The notes beneath the pieces were generated by a model. The model saw nothing but the letters and a program-made list of their open reading frames with translations. It was not told the origin of the DNA and searched no databases. Source: JAOABV01 sp039801465 (lineage in GTDB: Bacteria; Hydrothermota; Tepidihabitantia; Tepidihabitantales; CAIPLT01). Taken from it: a stretch of DNA of 64,000 nt. Of this stretch, positions 1 through 8,675 are shown piece by piece. How positions within the stretch are numbered: position 1 is the stretch's first letter; each line of letters starts with the position of its first letter. The stretch is taken from the NCBI GenBank assembly GCA_039801465.1, contig JBDRUT010000007.1:1-64000 (forward strand), written 5' to 3'. Position numbers and translations under genes: made by a program.

Positions 1-367
1 AATAAATAAAAATCTGCGAATTAATTATCGTTTGTTGGCTCCGGGTTAAAGCAGCACTTTCGTAAAGATTTTGCTGGGTTTGAGTGGTTATCTCGTAATA
101 AGATAGTGCTGACATAAATGAAATGTATGACGGCACTTGAATCAAATTAGCAATCTGATATTTCTGGACTTCATTAAAATTATGCCATCGTTCAGGAAAA
201 ACATACATGTCTTTCTTAATTCTAAGTAATAAGCCTCTTTTAGCATAACGGGATGCAAGCATATTTGCCGAGGTTGGCTTTATTTGTAAAATCTGAGTAA
301 TATCAGCAACAGAGAAAAAGAGTCGTGAGCGCAATTGCTGATAAAGTCTTATATAATTATTAAGCAT
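1..367 (-). CDS. AbiEi-family antitoxin-like protein (5' part, cut by window edge)
   Basis: This gene reads on the minus strand from ATG at 367 and runs off the left edge after 122 codons without a stop. The N-terminus (MLNNYIRLYQQLRSR) leads into a winged-helix-like segment and then a stretch around YISFMSALSYYEI. That arrangement resembles the N-terminal regulator domain of AbiEi antitoxins of type IV toxin-antitoxin systems. In that family the antitoxin represses its own operon and a nucleotidyltransferase toxin (AbiEii) usually follows; here it would lie left of the window. The identification is from memory of the family and the C-terminal half is not visible. Confidence 0.65.
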   Translation of the reverse strand, partial: MLNNYIRLYQQLRSRLFFSVADITQILQIKPTSANMLASRYAKRGLLLRIKKDMYVFPERWHNFNEVQKYQIANLIQVPSYISFMSALSYYEITTQTQQNLYESAALTRSQQTIINSQIFIY

Positions 368-388
368 AGATAATTTATAATTTTGTAT

Positions 389-416
389 ATTATATATATT
401 TAATAAATTTTGTCAA
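389..416 (-). promoter_or_regulatory. Promoter of the AbiEi-like gene
   Basis: On the minus strand there is TTGACA (411-416), a 16-bp spacer and TATAAT (389-394), both perfect consensus. The start codon at 367 is 21 nt after the -10 box, so the leader would be about 14 nt. The 16-bp spacing matches the other promoters in the window. Confidence 0.75.
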
Positions 417-515
417 CCGTTATAATCGCAATAGCGAGGTTACACTTGCAAATTTGTTTATGTCGATGACAACAGAAGAATAGGAACAATAAAAGATAGC
501 AGTATCATTAAAATA

Positions 516-544
516 TTGACACCTTAACCTGATGTCAATATAAT
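516..544 (+). promoter_or_regulatory. Promoter with overlapping inverted repeat upstream of the GxxExxY gene
   Basis: TTGACA (516-521), a 17-bp spacer and TATAAT (539-544) form a perfect sigma-70-type promoter. TTGACA and TGTCAA (533-538) are a 6-bp inverted repeat with an 11-nt centre, so a dimeric repressor could bind across the promoter. The leader is about 60 nt and ends in a strong AAGGAGG ribosome site, unlike the leaderless starts elsewhere. Confidence 0.65.
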
Positions 545-609
545 TGCAAAGTTGAATAAAAATTTATGTATTCAGTATCTATTTTAATCTTTTTATATAA
601 GGAGGCGGA

Positions 610-1404
610 ATGGATTGGTTGAAAGAAGTAGAAAAAGCGGCAGAGACGGTCTTAGATATTTTAGATGTCGGCTATCAAGAAAAAGTCTATGAAGAAGCGT
701 TGGCTCATGAGTTACGACTGAGAGAAATTCCTTATGAACGGCAAAGAAATTTTGAAATGCTCTATAAGGGTTATAAGGTCGGCGAAGGTAGAGCCGATTT
801 GATTATTAATCCTTTATGGTGCGGTAAAGGTGGTAAAGAATTAGTCTTAGAATTGAAAGCAGATAAGAAAATTACTGAACCGCATAAAAGACAAGCACAA
901 GTTTATATGGTATCTTTGAATATTGATAGAGGTGCGGTTTTGAGTTTTGGTGAAAAAGTGCTTTTAGAAGAAGTGACAAAACCGGATAGAGAGTTTGCCC
1001 GAATACCAGAAAAACCTGCAAAGTCTAAAAAGGATTTGTCAGTTATTCTTAAAAATGCGGCAGAAAAAGTTTATAACTATTTTGGTGTTGAATTTATTTA
1101 TCGGGAAAAGGGATTAGAAATATTTCCCAACGCAATTGGTGTTGAATTTAGACTTAACGGCGTTGATTTTTCATATGGTACTTATGAAGTTTTATATAAA
1201 CACCATCCGGTTTATGAATGCGATTTTCAATTTATCTTTGATGATAATTCTGTGGCAAATGTCTATTATTATAAAAAAGATGATGATATTCAAGAACAAT
1301 TGGAGGATTTTAAGTTCTATGTGAAGTATTTTAAGTTCAATAAAGGCTATTTGATTTGTATTCCGTCGAAAGAGGGAGATAAGGTTCAAGTAAAAGAAGT
1401 GTAA
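610..1404 (+). CDS. GxxExxY nuclease-like protein with a second, degenerate nuclease-like domain
   Basis: Residues 1-125 match the GxxExxY family: the signature is GYQEKVY (G21, E24, Y27), followed by a PD-(D/E)xK-type core with D63 in GRADLII and E81-L-K83 in LELKADK. Family members are usually about 130 residues and this protein is 264. The extra half (about 140-264) has a similar layout, with an ECDFQF strand near residue 203 where the catalytic Asp would lie, but the matching strand reads NVYYYKK and lacks the E-x-K. It may be a divergent second copy that serves only structure or binding. The start is fixed by AAGGAGG five nucleotides upstream. The role of the family is not established; the neighbours suggest defence or mobile DNA. 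Confidence 0.75.
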   Translation: MDWLKEVEKAAETVLDILDVGYQEKVYEEALAHELRLREIPYERQRNFEMLYKGYKVGEGRADLIINPLWCGKGGKELVLELKADKKITEPHKRQAQVYMVSLNIDRGAVLSFGEKVLLEEVTKPDREFARIPEKPAKSKKDLSVILKNAAEKVYNYFGVEFIYREKGLEIFPNAIGVEFRLNGVDFSYGTYEVLYKHHPVYECDFQFIFDDNSVANVYYYKKDDDIQEQLEDFKFYVKYFKFNKGYLICIPSKEGDKVQVKEV

Positions 1405-1475
1405 TATCCCAGATTAAATATTTTATTAGTTGTTGAGACCCTATACAAAAGGTTGAACCTGTGAAAGATTCAGTA

Positions 1476-1503
1476 TTGACAAAATAATTTTTCTGGATAG
1501 ACT
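1476..1503 (+). promoter_or_regulatory. Leaderless-type promoter of the symporter operon
   Basis: TTGACA (1476-1481), a 16-bp spacer and TAGACT (1498-1503) precede an ATG at 1511 by 7 nt. The geometry equals that of the leaderless promoters of rimP, gltX and ndk, which supports the small gene at 1511 as the first gene of the operon. The -10 box is weak (4 of 6). Confidence 0.5.
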
Positions 1504-1510
1504 GACTGCG

Positions 1511-1657
1511 ATGCATATTGATACTTGCCCGTTTCGGGTTTTTCCGATTAAGACCTTTTTTGCAATTGTTGTCATCGTTATCAGTATTCTCATTTCAATT
1601 GTCTGGGCAATCATTGGACATTTTAAGGATAAAAGACAAAATTCAAAAGAGCACTAA
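1511..1657 (+). CDS. Small single-span membrane protein, probable symporter accessory subunit
   Basis: This 48-codon ORF starts with ATG at 1511 (MHIDTCPFRVFPIKTF) and has one strongly hydrophobic helix (about residues 17-36, rich in Ile and Val), then a basic, polar tail. Its stop codon directly abuts the ATG of the sodium:solute symporter at 1658, so the two are almost certainly co-translated. From memory, small one-helix proteins encoded immediately upstream of SSS-family carriers are known as symporter small accessory proteins, and this one fits in size, topology and position. The promoter 7 nt upstream also points to this ATG. The exact role is not known. Confidence 0.7.
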   Translation: MHIDTCPFRVFPIKTFFAIVVIVISILISIVWAIIGHFKDKRQNSKEH

Positions 1658-3070
1658 ATGTCTTTTGGAATAATCCTATTCATCGTTTTAGCCCTGTATC
1701 TATTAGTATTATTTTTAATTGGTCTTTTAAGTAGAAAAGCAACAGCAACTAAAGAGGATTTTTATTTAGGTGGCAGAAAAATCGGTCCCTGGGTGAGTAG
1801 TTTTTCGTTTGTTGCAGCATATTATAGTTCAGTTGTGATTATTGGTGGCGGTGGTTTTGGTTATAAATACGGAATGGCAACTTTATGGGTTGCAGGAATA
1901 AATGTTTTAGTCGGTACAACTTTGGCATGGATTGTTTTAGGCAAACGGACTCGCGAATTAACCCAAAAGTATAATGCGGTGACGATGCCGGAATTTTTAG
2001 CCAAACGCTATCAATCACCAGTAATCCAAATCATTTCTGCTTTAATCATTGCGATATTCCTGATTGTGTATAATGTCAGCATCTTAAAAGCAATGGCAAA
2101 TATTTCTCAGGTCTTAATGAATGTTGAATATTTGCACGGGCTATTAATTTCTGGACTAATTATTGTCATTTATGTGAGTTTAGGTGGTTATCTGGCTGTG
2201 GTCTGGACAGGATTTCTTCAAGCCTGGTTAATGATAATTGGACTTTTACTTTTAACCTTTTTTACATTGAATAAGGTGGGCAGTGTTTCTGATATTTTCA
2301 TCCGACTTGGTGAAATCAATCAAAATCTAATAGATACTCCGGGTGTTTGGGGATGGTCAGGATTGGTCTCATATTGTATGATTGTCAGTTTTGGTGTCTG
2401 GGGAATGCCCCAGTTAGTTTCGCGGTTCTATTCAATACGAGATGTTAAAGTTTTAAGAATTGGCACAGTTCTGGCAACACTTTCTGCAAGTATTGCCCTA
2501 TTGCCCTATTTCAATGGTGCGGTAAGCAGAATTCTATTTCCCAATTTAACTAATCCGGATTTAGCAATACCGAATTTAGTTAAATTGGTACTTTCACCGT
2601 TTAGCCAGGCAATATTTTTAACTGGGGTGATGGCAGCAGGAATGTCAACATTTTCTGCAGTCTTATTAACTGCGGTCTCTTCGCTCATTAAAGATTTTTA
2701 TGAAGATGGTTTGCAGAAAAAACTTGATGCCAAAACTCATATACGGTACGCTCGGCTTGTCAGTGTATTTATTGGGATTTTATCTTTAATAGTTGCGATT
2801 AAACCACCAGCAATGATATTAGTCTTAACTGCTTTTTCTTGGTCAGTGATTGCTGGTGCTAATCTTTGGCCCTTCTTTTTCAGTCTCTATCTCAATAAAC
2901 TCTCTAAGAACGCTGGGTTAATATCAATGCTTGGTGGTGCAATCACCGCTTTAATCTGGATAATCATAAAAAATCCTTTTGGTATTCACGGATTTATTCC
3001 AGGAATAATTGCAAGTTTTCTATTATACATTATAATTCATTTCTTTACGAAAAACTCAATAAAAATATGA
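1658..3070 (+). CDS. Sodium:solute symporter (SSS family)
   Basis: A 470-residue inner-membrane carrier with about 13 hydrophobic segments. The N-terminal region carries the SSS hallmark DFYLGGRKIGPW after the first helix, then the glycine-rich GGGGFGYKYG stretch in the second helix and the VTMPEFLAKRY loop. Family members co-transport Na+ with sugars, amino acids, organic acids or vitamins, and the substrate cannot be read from sequence. It sits between a small one-helix protein (stop abutting its start) and a metallo-hydrolase whose start overlaps its stop by ATGA, so the three form one operon. An ion gradient made by the Rnf complex could drive it if that complex pumps sodium (inference). 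Confidence 0.88.
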   Translation: MSFGIILFIVLALYLLVLFLIGLLSRKATATKEDFYLGGRKIGPWVSSFSFVAAYYSSVVIIGGGGFGYKYGMATLWVAGINVLVGTTLAWIVLGKRTRELTQKYNAVTMPEFLAKRYQSPVIQIISALIIAIFLIVYNVSILKAMANISQVLMNVEYLHGLLISGLIIVIYVSLGGYLAVVWTGFLQAWLMIIGLLLLTFFTLNKVGSVSDIFIRLGEINQNLIDTPGVWGWSGLVSYCMIVSFGVWGMPQLVSRFYSIRDVKVLRIGTVLATLSASIALLPYFNGAVSRILFPNLTNPDLAIPNLVKLVLSPFSQAIFLTGVMAAGMSTFSAVLLTAVSSLIKDFYEDGLQKKLDAKTHIRYARLVSVFIGILSLIVAIKPPAMILVLTAFSWSVIAGANLWPFFFSLYLNKLSKNAGLISMLGGAITALIWIIIKNPFGIHGFIPGIIASFLLYIIIHFFTKNSIKI

Positions 3071-3906
3071 AACTTGGTAGATTTGAAATTTATCCGGTGC
3101 TTGACGGCTTTTTTCGGCTTGATGGTGGTGCGATGTTTGGTGTGATTCCTAAAGTGCTTTGGGAAAAGACTAATCCACCAGACGAAAACAACCGCATCTT
3201 ATTAGCCCTGCGTTGCTGTCTGATAAACACGGGTAAAGAATTAGTCCTAATTGACACTGGCATTGGTGATAAGAATAATCAAAAGTTTACTGACATCTAT
3301 CAGGTTAAAAAAGAAATCTATTTAGAAAAATCACTTTCGGCAATTGGAGTTAGTCCCAATGATATAAATATTGTCATTGATACGCATCTGCATTTTGACC
3401 ATTCCGGTGGTAATACCAAAATTGATGCTAATGGTAAGATTGTGCCCAGTTTTCCTAATGCCCGATATATTATTCAAAAAGCAGAATGGGAATCGGCAAA
3501 TAATCCTGACCGAAGGTCAAGAGCAAGTTATCTTAAAGAAAACTTTCAGCCATTAAAAGAAGCCAACTTACTTGAACTGGTTGATGGTGATTGTAAGATT
3601 ACTGAGGGCATTGAAGTAATCAAGACTTCAGCCCATACCTTTGGTCATCAAGTAGTTAAAGTTAGTTCTGAAAATAAGACATTAATCTATTGGGCAGATT
3701 TAATTCCCACATCTTCACATCTCAATCTGCCTTATCTGATGAGTTATGATTTGTTTCCGATTCAGACAATGGAACAAAAAGAGAGGTTATTAAATCAAGC
3801 ATTAAAGGAGAATTGGGTCTCATTTTTTGAACACGACCCCCAAATTGCAATGGCATATCTGATACAAGAAGAGAACAAAATAAAAATTAAGACAATAATA
3901 GAATAA
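3067..3906 (+). CDS. MBL-fold metallo-hydrolase
   Basis: A 279-residue metallo-beta-lactamase-fold hydrolase. The zinc-binding motif THLHFDH lies at about residues 105-111, a further His in AHTFGHQ near 189, the bridging Asp in YWADLIP near 209 and a C-terminal His in FFEHDP near 256. The order matches AHL-lactonase/YtnP-like members, which hydrolyse lactones and related esters, but the substrate is not fixed by sequence. The ATG overlaps the symporter stop (ATGA), which indicates translational coupling; the carrier may import a compound that this enzyme opens. Confidence 0.85.
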   Translation: MKLGRFEIYPVLDGFFRLDGGAMFGVIPKVLWEKTNPPDENNRILLALRCCLINTGKELVLIDTGIGDKNNQKFTDIYQVKKEIYLEKSLSAIGVSPNDINIVIDTHLHFDHSGGNTKIDANGKIVPSFPNARYIIQKAEWESANNPDRRSRASYLKENFQPLKEANLLELVDGDCKITEGIEVIKTSAHTFGHQVVKVSSENKTLIYWADLIPTSSHLNLPYLMSYDLFPIQTMEQKERLLNQALKENWVSFFEHDPQIAMAYLIQEENKIKIKTIIE

Positions 3907-3950
3907 AATTTCTACCCAGAAAATCCAATCTGACAGAAAAACTAACACGC

Positions 3951-3978
3951 TTGACATATTAACTATTTGATATACAAT
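3951..3978 (+). promoter_or_regulatory. Leaderless-type promoter of the restriction-modification gene
   Basis: TTGACA (3951-3956), a 16-bp spacer and TACAAT (3973-3978) precede ATG 3992 by 13 nt, so the predicted transcript starts only about 6-7 nt before the start codon. No Shine-Dalgarno site is present. Confidence 0.7.
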
Positions 3979-3991
3979 TGAAATATTAAAA

Positions 3992-6900
3992 ATGAAGCAG
4001 TCACATCAAAAATCAATCTCTGAATTATTACCCAAAGAAACATTAATTCAATTAGCTGATAAACTTGTCGCTGGCGTTAAGAATATAATGACAACAGCCA
4101 AGACAGAAGAAGATTTACGCATTGGTTTTGAGAAAATTCTTGAGCCGATAAAAACCACACTGGGTATTACTACAATCGCCGGTTACGAGAAGACAATTTT
4201 ATTATCCGGTCGTTCCGATGCTATGCACGGAAATGTCATTATTGAATATGAAAAACCTTTTGCTTTTAATTCGCAAAGATGGATAAAACATGCTTTTGAG
4301 CAACTCATTGATTACATTCAAAAAGAATCAATACAGCGAAAGGAAGAATTATTTTTATATGGCACAAAACTGATTGGTGTTGGTTTTGATGGTTCTCAGA
4401 TATTCTTTGTCAAATATCAAGGCACTAAAACTCAGCCGATGACAGAATTATCCAAGCAAGATTTTATTCTTCTTGGACCATTTGCATTTAATCTTGAAAG
4501 TGTGCGAACTTTTCTTGCTTATTTGCGTTCATTGGCAAGATTACCGCTTACGGCTGAAGCCCTTGCCCAGAAATTCGGACCAAAAGCAGAAATCGCTAAG
4601 AACGCAGTTTCAGCATTTGCAGATGCCTTAAGAAATTGGAGCAATGAGAGAGTGATAACATTTTTTAATGAATGGAAACGGTTATTTGGAATCGTGTATG
4701 GCGAGCAATTCAGTTCGGCACAATCTAATGAAGCAGATGTTTTATCACAAACTTATGGCATAGGCAAAGATATTAGTTTTCAGGAATTACTATTTGCGGT
4801 TCATACTTATTTTGCTCTTTTGATGAAACTAATTGCAGTTGAATTGCTCACGCTCAAAGAGACATCATTTACAACATCCTATTCTGCCCAATTAACTCAC
4901 TTATCAAAAGAAGAGTTAGTCGCACAACTCACTGATATTGAAGATGGCGGGATATATGCGAAAAAAGGCATTACCAATTTTCTGGAAGGTGATTTCTTTA
5001 GATGGTATTTAGATGCTTTCTCGCCACGACTTGAAGAAGCAATCCGAGAAATTACTCGAGGCCTTGCAGAATTTGAACCAGCGACAACGATTATAAAACC
5101 CGAAGCAACCCGTGATTTATTAAAGAAACTCTATCAATATTTAGTGCCACAAGCAATAAGACGTCGGCTTGGTGAATATTATACACCGGATTGGTTGGCA
5201 GAGCTTATCTTAAATGAAGTTGGCTATGACGGCAACACACAAAAAAGATTATTAGATCCAGCTTGCGGTTCAGGCACATTTTTGGTCTTTGCTATTCAAC
5301 GGGCAAAACAATATGCCAAAGTACATAAAGAACCGCCATTAGAAACTGCGAAAAGAATTGTTGCCAATATCTGGGGTTTTGACTTAAACCCTTTAGCTGC
5401 AATTGCATCACGCACCAATTATTTGTTTGCACTGGGTGATTTAGTAAATGAACTTGAGCATATTGAAATTCCAATTTACCTTGCTGACTCTGTGCTAAAT
5501 CCAACTAGAACCAGCGGTAACATATTTGGCGATTATTTAGAAGTTACAACATCAGTCCATAAGTTTCAAATTCCAGCAATCTGGGTGAAAGAAAAAGGCT
5601 TTTTACTTGCCAAAGCCGCACCATTAGTTGAGAAGATGGCAAAGAATAATTACTCTATAACCGAAGCAATGGTACAATTCAAAAAAGAAGGTTTAGTATT
5701 TCCACCTAATGAACAGATTGTGCAGGACTTTTATCACGATATACTTAACCTTGAGAAGAAAGGTAAGAATGGTATCTGGGCACGATTCTTAAAAAACGCC
5801 TTTGCACCAATGATTGCTGGAAAGTTTGACTTTGTGGTTGGAAATCCGCCGTGGATAAGATGGCGTTTTTTGTCTAAAGATTATAAAGAAGCAACCTTTC
5901 CCATTTGGAAAGCATATGGATTATTTTCACTAAAAGGATATGCACAGATGCTTGGTGGAGCAGAACCAGATTTTTCTATGCTCTTTACCTATGCTTCAGC
6001 TGATTATTATTTACATGAAAACTCTAAATTAGGGTTTTTAATTACTCAGGAAGTATTTAAGTCAAAGGGTGCAGGTGAAGGATTTAGACGATTTAGGCTT
6101 GGCGAAACAGGACAATACTTAAAAGTCTTAAAAGCACACGATTTGGTCACAATACAGCCATTTGAAGGCGCAGCTAATAAAACCGCCGCAATTATCTTAA
6201 AAAAAGGCGACAAAACAAAATATCCTTTGCCTTATTTTGTTTGGACTAAAAAGAAAGGTGTTGGCAAAATAGCTCCTGATAAATTATTAGATGAAGTTTT
6301 ACCATTTTTGCAGAAGAAAAAATATAATGCCAAACCAATGGGGTCTAATGTGGGAACATGGCAAACTACATTGCCAGGCTTAGAAAAATTAGCGAAATTT
6401 GTAGGGGAAAATAATTATATAGCTCGTAAAGGAGTGTCTCCTGAACCATATGGTGTCTTTTGGCTTCAAATAAAACAGGTACTATCTGATGGTAATTTAA
6501 TCATCCAAAATCTATATGATTATGGTAAATTTAAGATTCAACGGGTTGAAGAGAGAATTGAACAAGATTTAGTCTACCCTGCGATTAGAGGTAAAGATGT
6601 TGAAAGGTGGATGTATCGGACTGAAATTTACTTTATTTTGGTCAATGACCCAAATAACCCTATGAGTGGTTATTTAGAGGATACATTGAAAAAGAAATAT
6701 CCAAGGACATACAATTATTTAACTAAATTTCGAAATTTACTTTTAAATCGAGCAGCATACAGAAAATTTCATGCGAATGCCAATCACCCATTTTATAGCC
6801 AATATAATTTTGGCGAGTATACACTTGCGCCATATAAAGTTGTATGGGGTTATATGGCGAATGATATTGACGCGGCCGTTGTTTCGAGTATAAAAACATG

Positions 6901-7234
6901 CATTGGTTTCAAAACCGTAATACCCTTTAATACAATAACTTTTTTCCCAACCGACAACGAACCTGAAGCCCATTATCTTTGTGCGATTATCAATTCAAAA
7001 CCCGTCAGAGATTTTATCAAATCTTTTTCATCTGCTGGACGTGGTTTTGGCACACCTTCAGTAATGGAACATATCGGCATCCCTAAATTTGACCCAAAGA
7101 ATAAACTACATCAAAAACTTACCGAAATCTCTAAAAAGTGCCACCAACTAAAACTTGATGGCAAAGAACAAGAGATTCATAATTTAGAGAAAGAAAACGA
7201 CGAATTGGTCAAAAAACTATTCAAAATTACATAA
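3992..7234 (+). CDS. Single-chain restriction-modification enzyme (type IIG-like), N6-adenine methyltransferase
   Basis: A 1080-residue protein. The N-terminal 120 residues hold a nuclease-like block, GRSDAMHG followed by VIIEYEKP near residue 85; the E-x-E in place of E-x-K resembles variants such as BamHI. A helical region follows. The methylase begins at RRRLGEYYTPDWLAEL (about 390), with SAM-binding motif I LDPACGSGTF near 420 and catalytic motif IV NPPW near 616, as in gamma-class N6-adenine methylases. The C-terminal third (about 800-1040) would be the target-recognition region. Such enzymes cut and methylate with one polypeptide, and no separate endonuclease or specificity gene is adjacent. 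All motifs appear intact. A BREX-type methylase is less likely because no BREX partners are present. Confidence 0.85.
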   Translation: MKQSHQKSISELLPKETLIQLADKLVAGVKNIMTTAKTEEDLRIGFEKILEPIKTTLGITTIAGYEKTILLSGRSDAMHGNVIIEYEKPFAFNSQRWIKHAFEQLIDYIQKESIQRKEELFLYGTKLIGVGFDGSQIFFVKYQGTKTQPMTELSKQDFILLGPFAFNLESVRTFLAYLRSLARLPLTAEALAQKFGPKAEIAKNAVSAFADALRNWSNERVITFFNEWKRLFGIVYGEQFSSAQSNEADVLSQTYGIGKDISFQELLFAVHTYFALLMKLIAVELLTLKETSFTTSYSAQLTHLSKEELVAQLTDIEDGGIYAKKGITNFLEGDFFRWYLDAFSPRLEEAIREITRGLAEFEPATTIIKPEATRDLLKKLYQYLVPQAIRRRLGEYYTPDWLAELILNEVGYDGNTQKRLLDPACGSGTFLVFAIQRAKQYAKVHKEPPLETAKRIVANIWGFDLNPLAAIASRTNYLFALGDLVNELEHIEIPIYLADSVLNPTRTSGNIFGDYLEVTTSVHKFQIPAIWVKEKGFLLAKAAPLVEKMAKNNYSITEAMVQFKKEGLVFPPNEQIVQDFYHDILNLEKKGKNGIWARFLKNAFAPMIAGKFDFVVGNPPWIRWRFLSKDYKEATFPIWKAYGLFSLKGYAQMLGGAEPDFSMLFTYASADYYLHENSKLGFLITQEVFKSKGAGEGFRRFRLGETGQYLKVLKAHDLVTIQPFEGAANKTAAIILKKGDKTKYPLPYFVWTKKKGVGKIAPDKLLDEVLPFLQKKKYNAKPMGSNVGTWQTTLPGLEKLAKFVGENNYIARKGVSPEPYGVFWLQIKQVLSDGNLIIQNLYDYGKFKIQRVEERIEQDLVYPAIRGKDVERWMYRTEIYFILVNDPNNPMSGYLEDTLKKKYPRTYNYLTKFRNLLLNRAAYRKFHANANHPFYSQYNFGEYTLAPYKVVWGYMANDIDAAVVSSIKTCIGFKTVIPFNTITFFPTDNEPEAHYLCAIINSKPVRDFIKSFSSAGRGFGTPSVMEHIGIPKFDPKNKLHQKLTEISKKCHQLKLDGKEQEIHNLEKENDELVKKLFKIT

Positions 7235-7570
7235 TCTTTAGAAAAAACTACTAAAATTAATCCGCGCTAAAAACAAATATTCAACCAACCCTGCTATCTG
7301 ACCCGGTATGTTGTCTATCAGGTCATCCGCTGGGCAATCTAATAGGAAGTTTAGCCGATAGTCCAGTTAATTATCTAATATACAATCAGTTATATTATCC
7401 GGTAGGCAGGCAGGGGGGCTAGCCCCTGGGCAAGCCTATAGGCAAGCCAGTCGGCTGCCCATCGGCTTGCCAAGAGGATGGCTAATTAGATTGCTTAGAG
7501 GATAACCGAGTGTTCTAACTGAGCCGTCTGAATAAAAGTTTGTTTGAAATCTAAAAAGTAATGCTTTTAC
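7235..7570. repeat. Intergenic region with GC-rich palindromes
   Basis: No gene is seen in this 336-bp gap between convergent genes. From about 7400 to 7480 it holds a sharply GC-rich island in otherwise AT-rich DNA: a perfect 12-bp palindrome GGGGCTAGCCCC (7415-7426) and an 8-bp inverted repeat, GGCAAGCC (7441-7448) with GGCTTGCC (7464-7471). Related CTAGCCC/GGGCTAG units occur at 34719-34733 and near 49533-49551, so this looks like a dispersed element. Hairpins here could also stop transcription from both sides. Confidence 0.6.
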
Positions 7571-8524
7571 TTATTGCTTAAAGTATTCTTTATAGGCAAA
7601 AAGTGAAAAGATTCCACCAGTGTGAATAAATAAAGGATTAGTAAATCCGATTTGTTCTTTTTCTTGAAGCATACCATAAAAGGCCTTGCCAGTATAAACT
7701 GGGTCTAAAAGGATTCCTTTTCGGGCTAATTGTTTGATAGTTTCAATCTCTTCAGGATAAGGAATTGCATAGCATGGTCCTATGTAACCATTAATAAGTT
7801 TAATATCTGAGTCATTGATATCAAATTTTTTATCTAAGACCTGTTCTGATTCTTTGATTATATTTTTAATCTTAGCAATGAAATATTCCGGTGTTTCATC
7901 AACCAAGACTCCATAAATTGGTGTCTCCAAACCGAAGATATATTTACCCATTAAAAGTCCAGCATATGTGCCACCAGAACCAACAGCACAAAAGATTGAA
8001 TCAATTCCTTGTAATTTAATATAACTTGCCATCTCTTCCATTGCATAGAGATAACCTAAAGCACCAATGCCATTAGAACCACCAGTGGGAATAAAATAAG
8101 GATTATGGCCTTTCTTTTTATAATCATCAATTAGTTGTTGGGCGTATTCTTGTTTTTTCTCGTATTTTACTTTAGGCAAGAGGTGAATTTCAGCACCGAA
8201 GAGATAATCAAGAAGTAGATTGCCTTGATAAGTTTTTTCTTGGTAATTTTGCGGTCCAGTTAATAAAATCACTACTCCTTTTAGTCCCAGTTTTGCACAG
8301 CAGAACATTGTTGCTCGGCAATGGTTAGATTGAATTGCACCGCAAGTAATGATTACATCACATTTTTTATCTAAAGCATCGGCTAAAAGATACTCCAGTT
8401 TTCTAATCTTATTACCGGATGCTTCTAAACCAGTCAAATCATCACGCTTGATGTGGATTTTGATTGCTATATCAATTATTTCAATGGGTGTTGGTTTGTT
8501 AGCCAAGTTTAACGGTTTGAGCAT
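7571..8524 (-). CDS. D-cysteine desulfhydrase / ACC deaminase family PLP enzyme
   Basis: A 317-residue fold-type II pyridoxal-phosphate enzyme. IKRDDLTGLEASGNKIRKLE holds the PLP-binding lysine (K39 in GNKIRK), ITCGAIQSNHCR is the substrate-binding stretch that covers the cofactor, and a glycine-rich TGGSNGIGALGY loop follows. This pattern is shared by D-cysteine desulfhydrase and 1-aminocyclopropane-1-carboxylate deaminase, which the sequence alone does not separate; D-amino acid breakdown is the commoner role in bacteria. No clear Shine-Dalgarno site precedes ATG 8524. It stands alone, convergent with the restriction gene. Confidence 0.82.
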   Translation of the reverse strand: MLKPLNLANKPTPIEIIDIAIKIHIKRDDLTGLEASGNKIRKLEYLLADALDKKCDVIITCGAIQSNHCRATMFCCAKLGLKGVVILLTGPQNYQEKTYQGNLLLDYLFGAEIHLLPKVKYEKKQEYAQQLIDDYKKKGHNPYFIPTGGSNGIGALGYLYAMEEMASYIKLQGIDSIFCAVGSGGTYAGLLMGKYIFGLETPIYGVLVDETPEYFIAKIKNIIKESEQVLDKKFDINDSDIKLINGYIGPCYAIPYPEEIETIKQLARKGILLDPVYTGKAFYGMLQEKEQIGFTNPLFIHTGGIFSLFAYKEYFKQ

Positions 8525-8553
8525 AGTTGAAATTAGTGAGTAGGGAGAATACT

Positions 8554-8675
8554 GCGATATTCTTTTTGCTCGTAATTTATATTTTTATTATAAGAGTAAG
8601 AATGTGTGATAATTGTTTTCTCATTCGGACACTTATAGCGGTATTCAATTTGCTCGTAATCAATATTTTTATTCT
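8554..8675. repeat. 84-bp tandem duplication touching the aldehyde dehydrogenase 3' end
   Basis: Two copies of a 36-bp segment (GCGATATTC... from 8554 and GCGGTATTC... from 8638, both continuing TTGCTCGTAAT) lie 84 bp apart with few mismatches. The second copy overlaps the stop codon of the aldehyde dehydrogenase gene. A minus-strand ORF across the region (8533-8724) repeats YEQxEYR with a 28-residue period; this reflects the duplication and is not a believable gene. Confidence 0.65.

Noticed and set aside
3992..7234. BREX or DISARM methylase
   Set aside because: No partner genes of those systems are nearby and an N-terminal nuclease-like block is present.
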